DNA of 64,000 nt from an uncultured Caldilineaceae bacterium (GTDB lineage: Bacteria > Chloroflexota > Anaerolineae > Caldilineales > Caldilineaceae). Position 1 is the first letter of the stretch, and the number at the start of each line of letters is the position of its first letter. This document shows positions 49,713 through 57,658 of this stretch, piece after piece. The notes under the pieces are model-generated. The model was not told where the DNA came from and made no database searches. It saw nothing but the letters and a program-made list of their open reading frames with translations. The stretch is taken from assembly GCA_958295915.1 (NCBI GenBank), contig OY282381.1, forward strand, positions 2,502,722 to 2,566,721, in the 5' to 3' direction. A program made the translations under genes and the position numbers.

Positions 49713-49763
49713 CGTCAGACCCGTCATTGACGACGAGAGATTTTCTTATCGGAGAGCCAACAG
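49713..49763 (+). repeat. Conserved spacer between mod3 and mod4
   Basis: As the spacer at 45607 with one substitution in the right arm (TGACGA); ribosome-binding site CGGAGAG unchanged. Confidence 0.85.
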
Positions 49764-51698
49764 ATGGCAAGAGGCTTTAGCGAAAGACTGATCGAACTGC
49801 TCAAAACCGACGCCCGTTTCATCGACGATGCGGGTGAGTTGGTCAAGGCGGCGGTGATCGACCGCGCCTGGAAGATCGACCATGACCTGGTGAGGCTGCT
49901 GCTCGCTGATGCCGATATCAAGGCGAAATTCTTTGACGAGATCGTCGGGCACTGGATCTTCAATCTCAACACCTTCATCGACTACATCTCCGACAAGAAC
50001 TTCCTGGCCGATTCATACACCCGCTTTCGCAACAGAATCGGCCTGAACATCGACGGCAAATTTCTGCGTGAACGGGGCGAGGTGTCCCTGGTCTGGCCGT
50101 ACAAGGATTGCGTTCTGGAGGGAGGGCAGACCAAAGAGGAAGAGAAGCGCAAAGAGATATTCTTTAATGAAATTCTGGCGCAGGATGAGATCGACCGCTT
50201 GTTTGATCCCAAGGCGCTGACCAATTGGCAACGCTATACGGTTGACGGCGAAGAGGAGGTGACGGAGATCAGGCGGGACGGACGCGGCACGATTCGGGAG
50301 AATCTGATCATTAAGGGCAACAACCTGCTGGCGTTACATACGCTCAAGAAGCAGTTCCGGGGCAAGGTGAAGCTGATTTACATTGATCCGCCGTATAACA
50401 CGGGAAATGATTCGTTCGGTTACAACGATAGCTTCAATCATTCAAGCTGGCTGACGTTTATGAAGAACCGGCTGGAAGTAGCAAGAAAGTTGTTGAAGGA
50501 TGACGGGGCGATTTTTGTGAATTGTGATGATAATGAACAGGCATACATAAGCTTGTTACTTGACGAGATATTTAATCAAGAGAATTTTGTTGCCAATTTC
50601 ATCTGGAATCATCGTAAGTCAAGCCAGAATGACATAGATGTATCATTGTCACACAACTATCTCTTGTCTTATGCGAAAGATAGAAGGCTCTTGACACTCA
50701 ATCCATTGCAGGCAGATAACAGCAAATTTTCTAATCCCGATAATGACTCAAGAGGACCATGGGTAGCCGATCCCTTCGATGCGCCTAACATTCGACCAAA
50801 TCTAACCTATCCGATTGTCAACCCGAACACGGAAAAGGAATACTGGCCGCCTGAAGGAAGACACTGGCGTTTTTCCGAGGAGAAATACGAAGACGCTCTC
50901 AAAGACAACAGAATCGTTTTTGGGAAAACGGGGCAATCTAAGCCTCAATACAAACGATTCTTGTTTGAGGCTCAAGAGAAGGGCACGAATCCGTTCACAA
51001 TCTGGGCTGACGTTGGCACTGCAACCGAAGCAACAAAGGACTTGATGAAATTATTTGAGAGCAAAAACGTGTTTTCGACTTCAAAGCCGGAACGTTTGCT
51101 TGAAAGGATTATCCACATATCTACGCAGCAAAACGACTTTGTTCTCGACTTCTTCGCTGGTTCCGCCACCACCGCCGCAGTCGCCCACAAAATGAACCGC
51201 CAATGGATTACGGTTGAACAGATGGACTATGCAGAAACCATCACGCTTGAACGGCTGAAGAAGGTTGTTGGCAAAAAAGTCAAAAAAGCAGGGAGGCTAC
51301 TCGAAGAGATCGAATACGACAGCGGCGGCGTCTCCGAATCCGTCAACTGGCGGGGCGGCGGCGACTTCATCTACTGCGAACTGATGCAGTACAACCAAGC
51401 CTATATGGACAAAATCCAGGCCGCGCACTCCTCTGCAGAGCTTGTGGGACTCTGGCAAGACATCGCCGAAAACTCCTTCCTCAACTGGTATGTCAATCCT
51501 GAAACGCCGGACGATGCGGTCCATGACTTTATCGCCATCGGCCAGGGAGCAAACGGGCTGGATAAGCAGAAGCGCCTGTTGGCGGAACTGCTGAACAAGA
51601 ACCAACTCTATATCAACCTTTCGGAGATCGACGACGCAGATTTCGGCGTCAGCGAGGAGGACAAGGCGCTGAACAAACAATTCTATGGGGCATTGTAA
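49764..51698 (+). CDS. mod: Type III restriction-modification methyltransferase, copy 4
   Basis: A 644-residue Mod protein and the copy nearest res. DPPYNTGNDSFGYND is followed by a distinct middle (NFIWNHRKSSQNDIDVSLSH, PWVADPFDAPNIRPNLTYP), then DFVLDFFAGSATT near residue 458. Its 5' shared block is slightly more diverged than in copies 2 and 3 (EEEVTEIRRDGRGTIRENLIIKGN), and its last residues differ (NKQFYGAL against NRAFYEDL). This suggests it is the oldest copy or the one whose ends have escaped gene conversion. It could be the ancestral partner of res. Confidence 0.9.
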   Translation: MARGFSERLIELLKTDARFIDDAGELVKAAVIDRAWKIDHDLVRLLLADADIKAKFFDEIVGHWIFNLNTFIDYISDKNFLADSYTRFRNRIGLNIDGKFLRERGEVSLVWPYKDCVLEGGQTKEEEKRKEIFFNEILAQDEIDRLFDPKALTNWQRYTVDGEEEVTEIRRDGRGTIRENLIIKGNNLLALHTLKKQFRGKVKLIYIDPPYNTGNDSFGYNDSFNHSSWLTFMKNRLEVARKLLKDDGAIFVNCDDNEQAYISLLLDEIFNQENFVANFIWNHRKSSQNDIDVSLSHNYLLSYAKDRRLLTLNPLQADNSKFSNPDNDSRGPWVADPFDAPNIRPNLTYPIVNPNTEKEYWPPEGRHWRFSEEKYEDALKDNRIVFGKTGQSKPQYKRFLFEAQEKGTNPFTIWADVGTATEATKDLMKLFESKNVFSTSKPERLLERIIHISTQQNDFVLDFFAGSATTAAVAHKMNRQWITVEQMDYAETITLERLKKVVGKKVKKAGRLLEEIEYDSGGVSESVNWRGGGDFIYCELMQYNQAYMDKIQAAHSSAELVGLWQDIAENSFLNWYVNPETPDDAVHDFIAIGQGANGLDKQKRLLAELLNKNQLYINLSEIDDADFGVSEEDKALNKQFYGAL

Positions 51699-51766
51699 CG
51701 CAAGCGATTGATAGTCAAGAGTGGCAGTCTGTACCCAAGCCGGCGCGACAAAAAGGGGAAAGAGGC

Positions 51767-51940
51767 ATGTCGAGTATTACGGAAATTCAGCAAGCGATTC
51801 TATCCCTTCCTGAAGCCGATTATATTCGATTCAGACAATGGTTTAACGAGTTGGATTGGGAAAAGTGGGATCACACGGGTGAACCCGAATTTCGTCCTTG
51901 GCAACTAGCAATTATCGAGATAATAAGGCGCTCAGCCTAG
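51767..51940 (+). CDS. Small antitoxin-like protein fragment
   Basis: A 57-residue frame starting MSSITEIQQAILSLPEADYI and continuing RFRQWFNELDWEKWD. This pattern (an amphipathic helix, a LPEADY-type turn, then FNELDWEKWD) is typical of the N-terminal half of small antitoxins paired with RelE/ParE-type toxins. The remaining residues (HTGEPEFRPWQLAIIEIIRR) do not match the usual acidic toxin-binding tail, and no toxin follows. It is therefore probably a truncated antitoxin gene. It sits between mod4 and res, interrupting the expected mod-res operon. Confidence 0.45.
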   Translation: MSSITEIQQAILSLPEADYIRFRQWFNELDWEKWDHTGEPEFRPWQLAIIEIIRRSA

Positions 51941-52040
51941 ACATAGGTACATGTTATTCGAGGCCTGACATTCATGAACTGTATTGTAGTTATTGTTTAA
52001 TAACTTGACAACCATAAAAAGACATTCTACGCGGAGATAT

Positions 52041-54659
52041 ATGATGGCTGACAACTTTTTGTATGAGACGCTTGATTCTGCTTCCCAATTGGGGCTGCTG
52101 AAAAAAGAAATCCCCACCTATCTCAAAGACAACCTGAACCCCAGATTTGCACTGCGCCCCTATCAGGAAGAGGCCTTCGCCCGCTTCTTTCACTGTCTCG
52201 ACAATGATTTTCCGGGTAAGGAGTGGCCGCTGCATTGTCTGTTCAACATGGCGACCGGCAGCGGCAAGACCCTGATTATGGCAGGGCTGATCCTGTACCT
52301 GTATGAAAAGGGCTACCGCAACTTTCTCTTTTTCGTCAATTCCACCAATATCATCGCCAAGACGCGGGGCAACTTTCTTAATCCCCTGTCATCCAAGTAC
52401 CTCTTCAGTGAAAACATCGTCGCGCCCTACAGCGGCGCGCAATACAATCATGTCGGCGTCAATCGCGTTGCCGTGACGCCGGTCGCCAACTTTGAAGGCG
52501 TCAACGAAAACGACGTCAATATCTGTTTCACCACCATCCAGAAACTGCATTCCGATCTCACCAGCGCAAAAGAGAACGCGTTGACCTACGAGGATTTCAG
52601 GGACAGAAAAATCGTCCTTCTGGCCGACGAAGCCCACCATATTAACGTCAGCACAAAAACGCAGCAGGCACTGTTCGAAAGCTGGGAAACTACAGTAGAG
52701 CGCATTTTCCAGCAGAATGAAGACAATCTGCTATTGGAATTCACCGCCACCCTGGAGTACACGCATAAGAACATTGTTGATAAATATCGCAACAAGATCC
52801 TATACCGCTATGACCTGCGGCAGTTCCGCAATGACGGCTATGCCAAGGATGTCTACATCGTTCAGGCGGATTTTGAAGAGAAAGACCGCATCATACAGGC
52901 GCTTATTCTCAACCAGTATAAACAGGAAGTCGCGGCCAAGCACCGCATCGACCTGAAGCCGGTCATCCTGTTCAAAGCGCAAAGGACGATTGCCCAATCC
53001 AGGCAGAACAAGGCCGGTTTCCACAAAATTGTCGAAAACCTCGGGGCCGAGGATATCCTGCGCATTCAGGACAGGTCGGACTTGCCGCTGGTACAACGCG
53101 CCTTCGCTTTTTTCAATAAAAACTGCATCACGCCCCATCAACTGTCGGAAAGGCTGCGCCGGGAATTTGACGAGAGCCGCTGTATTTCCGTGAATGAAGA
53201 AAAGGAAAAAGAAGATCAGCAGATACTGCTCAACACCCTGGAAGACAGAAACAACCGCATCCGCGCCATCTTTGCCGTGCAAAAACTGAATGAGGGTTGG
53301 GATGTGCTGAATCTGTTCGATATTGTGCGCTGCTACGCCACCCGTGACGCCAAGGCCGGCAAGGCCGGCAAGCCCGGCAAGACAACCATCGCCGAAGCGC
53401 AGTTGATCGGGCGCGGGGCGCGTTATTTCCCCTTTGTCACAGACGATAATACCGACGTATACAAAAGGAAGTTCGATAAGAACCTGACTGCTGAACTACG
53501 CGTATTGGAAGAGCTGCATTACCACAGCGTGAATGATTCCCGCTACATCTCCGAGCTTCGCGCCGCCCTGGTCGAAGAAGGCATGATGGATGAGCGGGAG
53601 GTCAGAGAAACGCTTAAGTTGAAAGATTCGTTTAAGGAGACGGATTTTTACAGGCATGGGCTTATCTATCTCAATGAACGGGTTCGGAACAGGTATGAAC
53701 ATATCCGCTCATTTTCCGATCTGGGCATATCTGCAAAGAATTACCAGTATGCGCTTGCAACCGGCAGAGGAACCTCTGATGCCATTCTTGATGGCAACGG
53801 CAATGTTGCCATCGTCGCCGAAGCGGGCCGCAGAGATGTTCCGGTCAGAGATATACCTGTCCATATCGTCAGGAATGCGCTGGCGCGCAATGTCTTTTTT
53901 TCTTTCAAATCCCTGAAGACATATTTCCCGCATATTCAGTCCGTCCGTCAGTTCATTGAAGCGGATGCGTATCTGGGCGGGCTGACCATCACATTTCAGG
54001 GCGCTCCATCTGAACGATATATTTTATCCAATACAGCCCTGTATGAGGCGATGACGGGACTGCTGGACCAGATTGAATCTGAACTGCGTAAACGGAGTGC
54101 GGAATACCGGGGCACGGAAACGTTCAGACAGAACAGGGTCGATGCTGTATTTACCGACAAAACGCTTAAACTGATTGCCGGCAGTGAAAGATCCGACGGT
54201 GACGAACAGTTTGTTTCTGACCGGGCATGGTATGTCTTTCAGGCGAATTACGGTACCAGCGAAGAAAAGGCGTTTGTGCGGATGCTTGATCGCCAGATGG
54301 ACAGACTGAAAGAACAGTATGATGGGATATATCTGGCGCGCAACGAAAGGCATTTCAAGATTTACAGCTTTGACGACGGACAGGCGTTTGAGCCGGACTT
54401 TGTGCTGTTCCTGCGTGAAAAAGACGGAAACATGCTCACCTATCAGATGTTCGTTGAACCGAAAGGGAGGCATCTGAAAGCGCACGACAGATGGAAAGAG
54501 GAGTTTCTGCAAAAAGTGACGCAAACGTTTGCGGGAAAAGCGCTGGAATTCAGGACGCAAAGCGAGAGGCAAACATACAGACTGATAGGCGTGCCGTTTT
54601 ATAACAATGAAGATGAGAACAGATTTAAGCAAACGCTGTATGAGGTAGTGGATACTTAA
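52041..54659 (+). CDS. res: Type III restriction endonuclease subunit
   Basis: An 872-residue superfamily 2 helicase-nuclease that, with Mod, cuts DNA between two inversely oriented unmethylated sites. Walker A ATGSGKT is at 71-77, the DEAH box (DEAHH) at 196-200 and motif VI AQLIGRGARY follows. A C-terminal nuclease signature FEPDF...VEPKG (about residues 783-810) fits a PD-(D/E)XK site. GCGGAG lies directly before the ATG-ATG start. A family-2 palindrome is inserted in frame after SENIV, giving APYSGAQYNHVG in the loop before the conserved NDVNICFTTIQKLHSDL block. Only one res serves all four mod genes. Confidence 0.93.
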   Translation: MMADNFLYETLDSASQLGLLKKEIPTYLKDNLNPRFALRPYQEEAFARFFHCLDNDFPGKEWPLHCLFNMATGSGKTLIMAGLILYLYEKGYRNFLFFVNSTNIIAKTRGNFLNPLSSKYLFSENIVAPYSGAQYNHVGVNRVAVTPVANFEGVNENDVNICFTTIQKLHSDLTSAKENALTYEDFRDRKIVLLADEAHHINVSTKTQQALFESWETTVERIFQQNEDNLLLEFTATLEYTHKNIVDKYRNKILYRYDLRQFRNDGYAKDVYIVQADFEEKDRIIQALILNQYKQEVAAKHRIDLKPVILFKAQRTIAQSRQNKAGFHKIVENLGAEDILRIQDRSDLPLVQRAFAFFNKNCITPHQLSERLRREFDESRCISVNEEKEKEDQQILLNTLEDRNNRIRAIFAVQKLNEGWDVLNLFDIVRCYATRDAKAGKAGKPGKTTIAEAQLIGRGARYFPFVTDDNTDVYKRKFDKNLTAELRVLEELHYHSVNDSRYISELRAALVEEGMMDEREVRETLKLKDSFKETDFYRHGLIYLNERVRNRYEHIRSFSDLGISAKNYQYALATGRGTSDAILDGNGNVAIVAEAGRRDVPVRDIPVHIVRNALARNVFFSFKSLKTYFPHIQSVRQFIEADAYLGGLTITFQGAPSERYILSNTALYEAMTGLLDQIESELRKRSAEYRGTETFRQNRVDAVFTDKTLKLIAGSERSDGDEQFVSDRAWYVFQANYGTSEEKAFVRMLDRQMDRLKEQYDGIYLARNERHFKIYSFDDGQAFEPDFVLFLREKDGNMLTYQMFVEPKGRHLKAHDRWKEEFLQKVTQTFAGKALEFRTQSERQTYRLIGVPFYNNEDENRFKQTLYEVVDT
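52418..52448 (-). repeat. Family-2 palindrome, copy 6 (in frame, res)
   Basis: On the minus strand ATTGTATTGCGCGCCGCTGT then AGGGCGCGACG. The plus-strand reading in res is APYSGAQYNH. Confidence 0.8.
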
Positions 54660-54801
54660 CCAGAATATCCAGATCGCTCGCGTCCGTCTGCTCGCCACGG
54701 GCATAAGAGCCAAATAGAGCGATTTCCTCTACGTGGTATCGTTTTTTCAATCCGGGTTGATGAGCGCGCAGGATTCTGCGGATGTCCTCTAAGCTTTTCA
54801 T
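54625..54801 (-). pseudogene. MNT-type nucleotidyltransferase, truncated by the res junction
   Basis: Reads MKSLEDIRRILRAHQPGLKK, then RYHVEEIALFGSYARGEQTD and ASDLDILV: the start of an MntA-like minimal nucleotidyltransferase with the GSYARG and DLD active-site motifs. After LDILV, at about 54660, the frame enters the complement of the res 3' end (KYPLPHTAFA, stop). MNT genes normally continue for another 50-60 codons and are followed by a HEPN partner, so the 3' half and the partner are missing. The break lies within a few bases of the res stop codon, marking the right edge of the restriction island. Confidence 0.75.
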
Positions 54802-55094
54802 AATTCTACCTCACCACCAAATTATAGAGCGGACTTATCATAGCATGGACATTTTGAAATTCAAACGCACCTTCGTTATCGCCGGGTACGTCGCAAGATG
54901 GGGATGAGTTTCTGGCTACCTCTGGGCAGCTACACTGGATTCGGCACGCTGTTACGCAATATGCGGCCGCATGTCCCCAAATCTGGGATACACCCCGTTT
55001 ATCATCCTGTGTATCCTTCCATCCTGATAATCCTGACTCAGACAATCTGTTCCTCTCCCCCAAAATCTGGGACGCAAACCGACGCCGGCTCGAT
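54802..55094. other. Intergenic region with repeat words before tRNA-Pro
   Basis: No gene seen. CCCCAAATCTGGGA (54975) and CCCCAAAATCTGGGA (55057) match the inverted word at 12725. Between them is an ATCCTGTGTATCC / ATCCTGATAATCCTGACTCA block, a kind of ATCCTG-rich repeat met in many environmental bacteria. Confidence 0.55.
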
Positions 55095-55123
55095 TTGCCA
55101 TTACAGCCGGCATAGGCTATACT
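55095..55123 (+). promoter_or_regulatory. Promoter of tRNA-Pro
   Basis: TTGCCA (55095-55100), 17-base spacer, TATACT (55118-55123), placed 12 bases before the mature tRNA 5' end. Confidence 0.75.
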
Positions 55124-55134
55124 TATCTTTGCTT

Positions 55135-55212
<78 letters not shown>

Positions 55213-55290
55213 GAACAGTGTGAGCTGTGCGCTCTGCCGTCGGGAACGGGACATTTCTACGACGGTATTTTTTTATCCCGCGGGAAAAAG

Positions 55291-55319
55291 TTGTTTTGCG
55301 CGCCACTGTGGGGCGCGAC
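55291..55319 (+). repeat. Family-2 palindrome, copy 7 (upstream of histidine kinase)
   Basis: TTGTTTTGCGCGCCACTGTG followed by GGGCGCGACG, between the tRNA and the kinase gene. The kinase frame is open through it (MFCAPLWGAT) but translation from there is unlikely. Confidence 0.8.
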
Positions 55320-55383
55320 GGGGCATAGAGAACTGAAATGGCAACGATGCCTCCACCTGTTTTTCCCTGCATTCGTTTGTGTT

Positions 55384-57054
55384 ATGGATAAGCGGGTCAA
55401 CTCCTGTCCTTCATTGACGGAGCGCGATATCGCGCTGCTCTATCGGATTGAAGCCGGTCTGCCCATTACGGCCGATGTGAGCCGCTCCGATATGATGCTC
55501 TGTTGTCTGATGGGGCGGCAAGAAAGTTCGTCCCCACACAATGGGGAGAAAAAGGTTGTATTGCGCGCCACTGTAGGGCGCGAAGCGCGCTCTGCGGAAC
55601 GCACTTCCTGGGAACAGATTTTGGTGGCCCGGCATGCGGCTCCCCATTCGCTCTCCTCCATCTATCTGGATGATATGACCGGGCGCATCTATACGCCGGC
55701 TATGCAGCCATCGGTCTCCCGGGCATTGATGGAGGATCGGGGAGGTAGAAAAGCAAAGGGGGCGCTCTCTGAGCCACTCAGCAGCGGCGCGCCGGTGATC
55801 CAACATGTGTATCCGGTTCACAACGCGGCCAACCGCGTGATTGCGGCCGTGCTTGTCGAGACGAACATGATTGAGTATGAACGACACCGGCGCCGCGATC
55901 AACCCTTTCGCCAGGCCGTGCGCTGGCTGCAAAGCATGGCAGTGCGGGGCGAGATCGAGATCGCTGAGATCGGGCGCGGCTTCGGCAGCCTCGACGGCAT
56001 CTATCTGGTCGATGAGCAGGTCCGCATCAGCTATATGAGCGGCATCGCCATGAACCTGTTCCGCTCTATCGGTCTGGTGGCGGATATGCGGGGCGGCCCG
56101 GTCTCCGATCTGGAGGAACAGGATGAACTGATTGTCAGCCAGGCGATGCAGGCCAACTGCTGTGTGCAGACTCGCCACGAGACCGAAGACGGACGGGTCT
56201 GGGTGCGGACGGCGGTCCCCTTGCGCGCGCCGCTGGGCAGCTTGTACCACATGCGCATGCGTATGCGCCGTCAGCTGCCGTGGGCGTCTCCTATCCCGGC
56301 GGGCCGCACGCCCCAGGTCGATGGCGTGCTGGTGTTCGTGCACAATGCCACAGAGACGGTGCAGCGTCAGCGCGAACTGAACGTGAAATCGGCGATTATT
56401 CAGGAAGTTCATCATCGGGTCAAGAACAATTTGCAGACTATCGCAGCTCTCCTGCGCATTCAGACACGGCGTTGTAAAAGTGAGGAAGCCAAACAATATC
56501 TGACCGACGCCGTCAACCGCATCCTGAGTATGTCGGTGATTCACGAATATCTGAGCCAGGATGAGCACCGCCCCATCAACATTCGAGATGTATGTCAGCG
56601 CATCCTGAGGCAGGCCCAACAGGTGACGATCAATCCAGGCCAGTATGTGGACATTGCCATGGAGGGGCCCAACATCCGTCTGCCCGCCGGTCAGGCCACA
56701 GCCTCTGCGCTGGTTGTCAACGAACTGCTGATGAATGCCATCGAACATGGTCTGCGTGACAGAGAAAACGGCAAAATTCGCATTGTGCTGGAAGATTTAG
56801 GTGATGAGGTACGCATAACAGTGCTGGATAACGGCCTGGGACTGCCGTCGGATTTCGCTCCGGATCAGAGCCGCAGCCTGGGTTTGCAGATCATTCATAC
56901 GCTCGTAACAGATGATCTGAAGGGCGATCTGCTGATTGAGCCGGTCACACCAGACGATTTTGGCCCCGACGAAGGCGCGTGCAGCGGCACACGCGCTGTC
57001 ATCACTTTCCGAAAACGTTCGATCAACGTAGAATCTGTCGTAGCCGAAGCATAA
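55384..57054 (+). CDS. Sensor histidine kinase, PdtaS-like (HisKA_2 type)
   Basis: A 556-residue soluble sensor kinase. The N-terminus (ERDIALLYRIEAGLPITADVSRSDM) begins a GAF-like sensor domain as in actinobacterial PdtaS, followed by a PAS-like domain (about 190-330). The HisKA_2 phospho-acceptor motif EVHHRVKNNLQTIAALLRIQ is at about 341-360 (His344), and the ATPase has NELLMNAIEHGL and DNGLGLPSDF. No membrane helix is visible. Inside the GAF domain a family-2 palindrome and flanking bases add a segment with VLRATVGREARSAERTS. The next gene encodes an ANTAR response regulator, the usual partner, 22 bp downstream. Start at 55384 is the first kinase-like ATG; its ribosome-binding site is weak. 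Confidence 0.85.
   Translation: MDKRVNSCPSLTERDIALLYRIEAGLPITADVSRSDMMLCCLMGRQESSSPHNGEKKVVLRATVGREARSAERTSWEQILVARHAAPHSLSSIYLDDMTGRIYTPAMQPSVSRALMEDRGGRKAKGALSEPLSSGAPVIQHVYPVHNAANRVIAAVLVETNMIEYERHRRRDQPFRQAVRWLQSMAVRGEIEIAEIGRGFGSLDGIYLVDEQVRISYMSGIAMNLFRSIGLVADMRGGPVSDLEEQDELIVSQAMQANCCVQTRHETEDGRVWVRTAVPLRAPLGSLYHMRMRMRRQLPWASPIPAGRTPQVDGVLVFVHNATETVQRQRELNVKSAIIQEVHHRVKNNLQTIAALLRIQTRRCKSEEAKQYLTDAVNRILSMSVIHEYLSQDEHRPINIRDVCQRILRQAQQVTINPGQYVDIAMEGPNIRLPAGQATASALVVNELLMNAIEHGLRDRENGKIRIVLEDLGDEVRITVLDNGLGLPSDFAPDQSRSLGLQIIHTLVTDDLKGDLLIEPVTPDDFGPDEGACSGTRAVITFRKRSINVESVVAEA
55556..55583 (+). repeat. Family-2 palindrome, copy 8 (in frame, histidine kinase)
   Basis: TTGTATTGCGCGCCACTGTA followed by GGGCGCGA: a consensus copy read as VLRATVGRE inside the GAF domain. 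Confidence 0.88.
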
Positions 57055-57076
57055 TAGCTCTGATCAGGAGAAGACT

Positions 57077-57658
57077 GTGGAGCGGACGCGAATCATTATC
57101 GCCGATGATGAATCCCTCATTCGTATGGACCTGCGAGAGATGCTCACCAACCTGGGCTATCTGGTCGTGGGGGAGGTGGGCGACGGCAGGAGCGCCATCA
57201 ATCTCACTTGGGAACTTCGCCCGGACATCGTGATCATGGACATCAAAATGCCAGATGTGGATGGCATCGAAGCGGCCAGGATCCTGACACAAGAGCGTCT
57301 GGCGCCTGTGCTGTTGTTGAGCGCATACAGCCAGCAGGATCTGGTGCAACGCGCGCTGGACGCCGGCGTAGCCAGCTATCTGGTCAAACCCTTCCGCGAA
57401 AACGATCTGATCCCGGCGATAGAAGTGGCCTTGGCCCGCTTCAGTGAGTTCCGCTCCCTGGAGCGGGAGATCGACGACCTGAAGGAAACCCTCGAAACCC
57501 GCAAGGCCGTTGAACGCGCCAAAGGCATTCTGATGCAACAGCAAAACATGAACGAAGCGGAAGCCTTTCGGCGTATTCAAAAGATGAGCATGAACAACCG
57601 CAAGCCGATGAAAGCCGTGGCGGAAGCGATCATCTTGGCCCATCAGGTCGGGGAGTAG
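57077..57658 (+). CDS. ANTAR-domain response regulator, PdtaR-like
   Basis: A 193-residue regulator. The receiver domain has the acidic pair at ADD (residues 9-11), the phospho-acceptor Asp55 in VIMDIKMPDVDG, and Lys in LVKPF. After a coiled linker, the C-terminal ANTAR domain reads ETRKAVERAKGILMQQQNMNEAEAFRRIQKMSM. ANTAR domains bind paired RNA hairpins and prevent transcription termination, so this system probably acts on leader RNAs. GTG start with AGGAG seven bases upstream. It lies 22 bp after the histidine kinase and abuts the glycosyltransferase gene, so the three form an operon. Confidence 0.92.
   Translation: MERTRIIIADDESLIRMDLREMLTNLGYLVVGEVGDGRSAINLTWELRPDIVIMDIKMPDVDGIEAARILTQERLAPVLLLSAYSQQDLVQRALDAGVASYLVKPFRENDLIPAIEVALARFSEFRSLEREIDDLKETLETRKAVERAKGILMQQQNMNEAEAFRRIQKMSMNNRKPMKAVAEAIILAHQVGE

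Noticed and set aside
43629..51698. Regularly spaced long repeats suggesting a CRISPR array
   Set aside because: The repeats are about 1.2 kb coding blocks of mod genes with 50-bp spacers; there are no 25-40 bp direct repeats with unique spacers anywhere in the window.
43629..51698. Slippage-type phase variation in the mod genes
   Set aside because: No long homopolymer, tetra- or pentanucleotide tracts were seen in or before any copy, so variation by repeat slippage is not supported.
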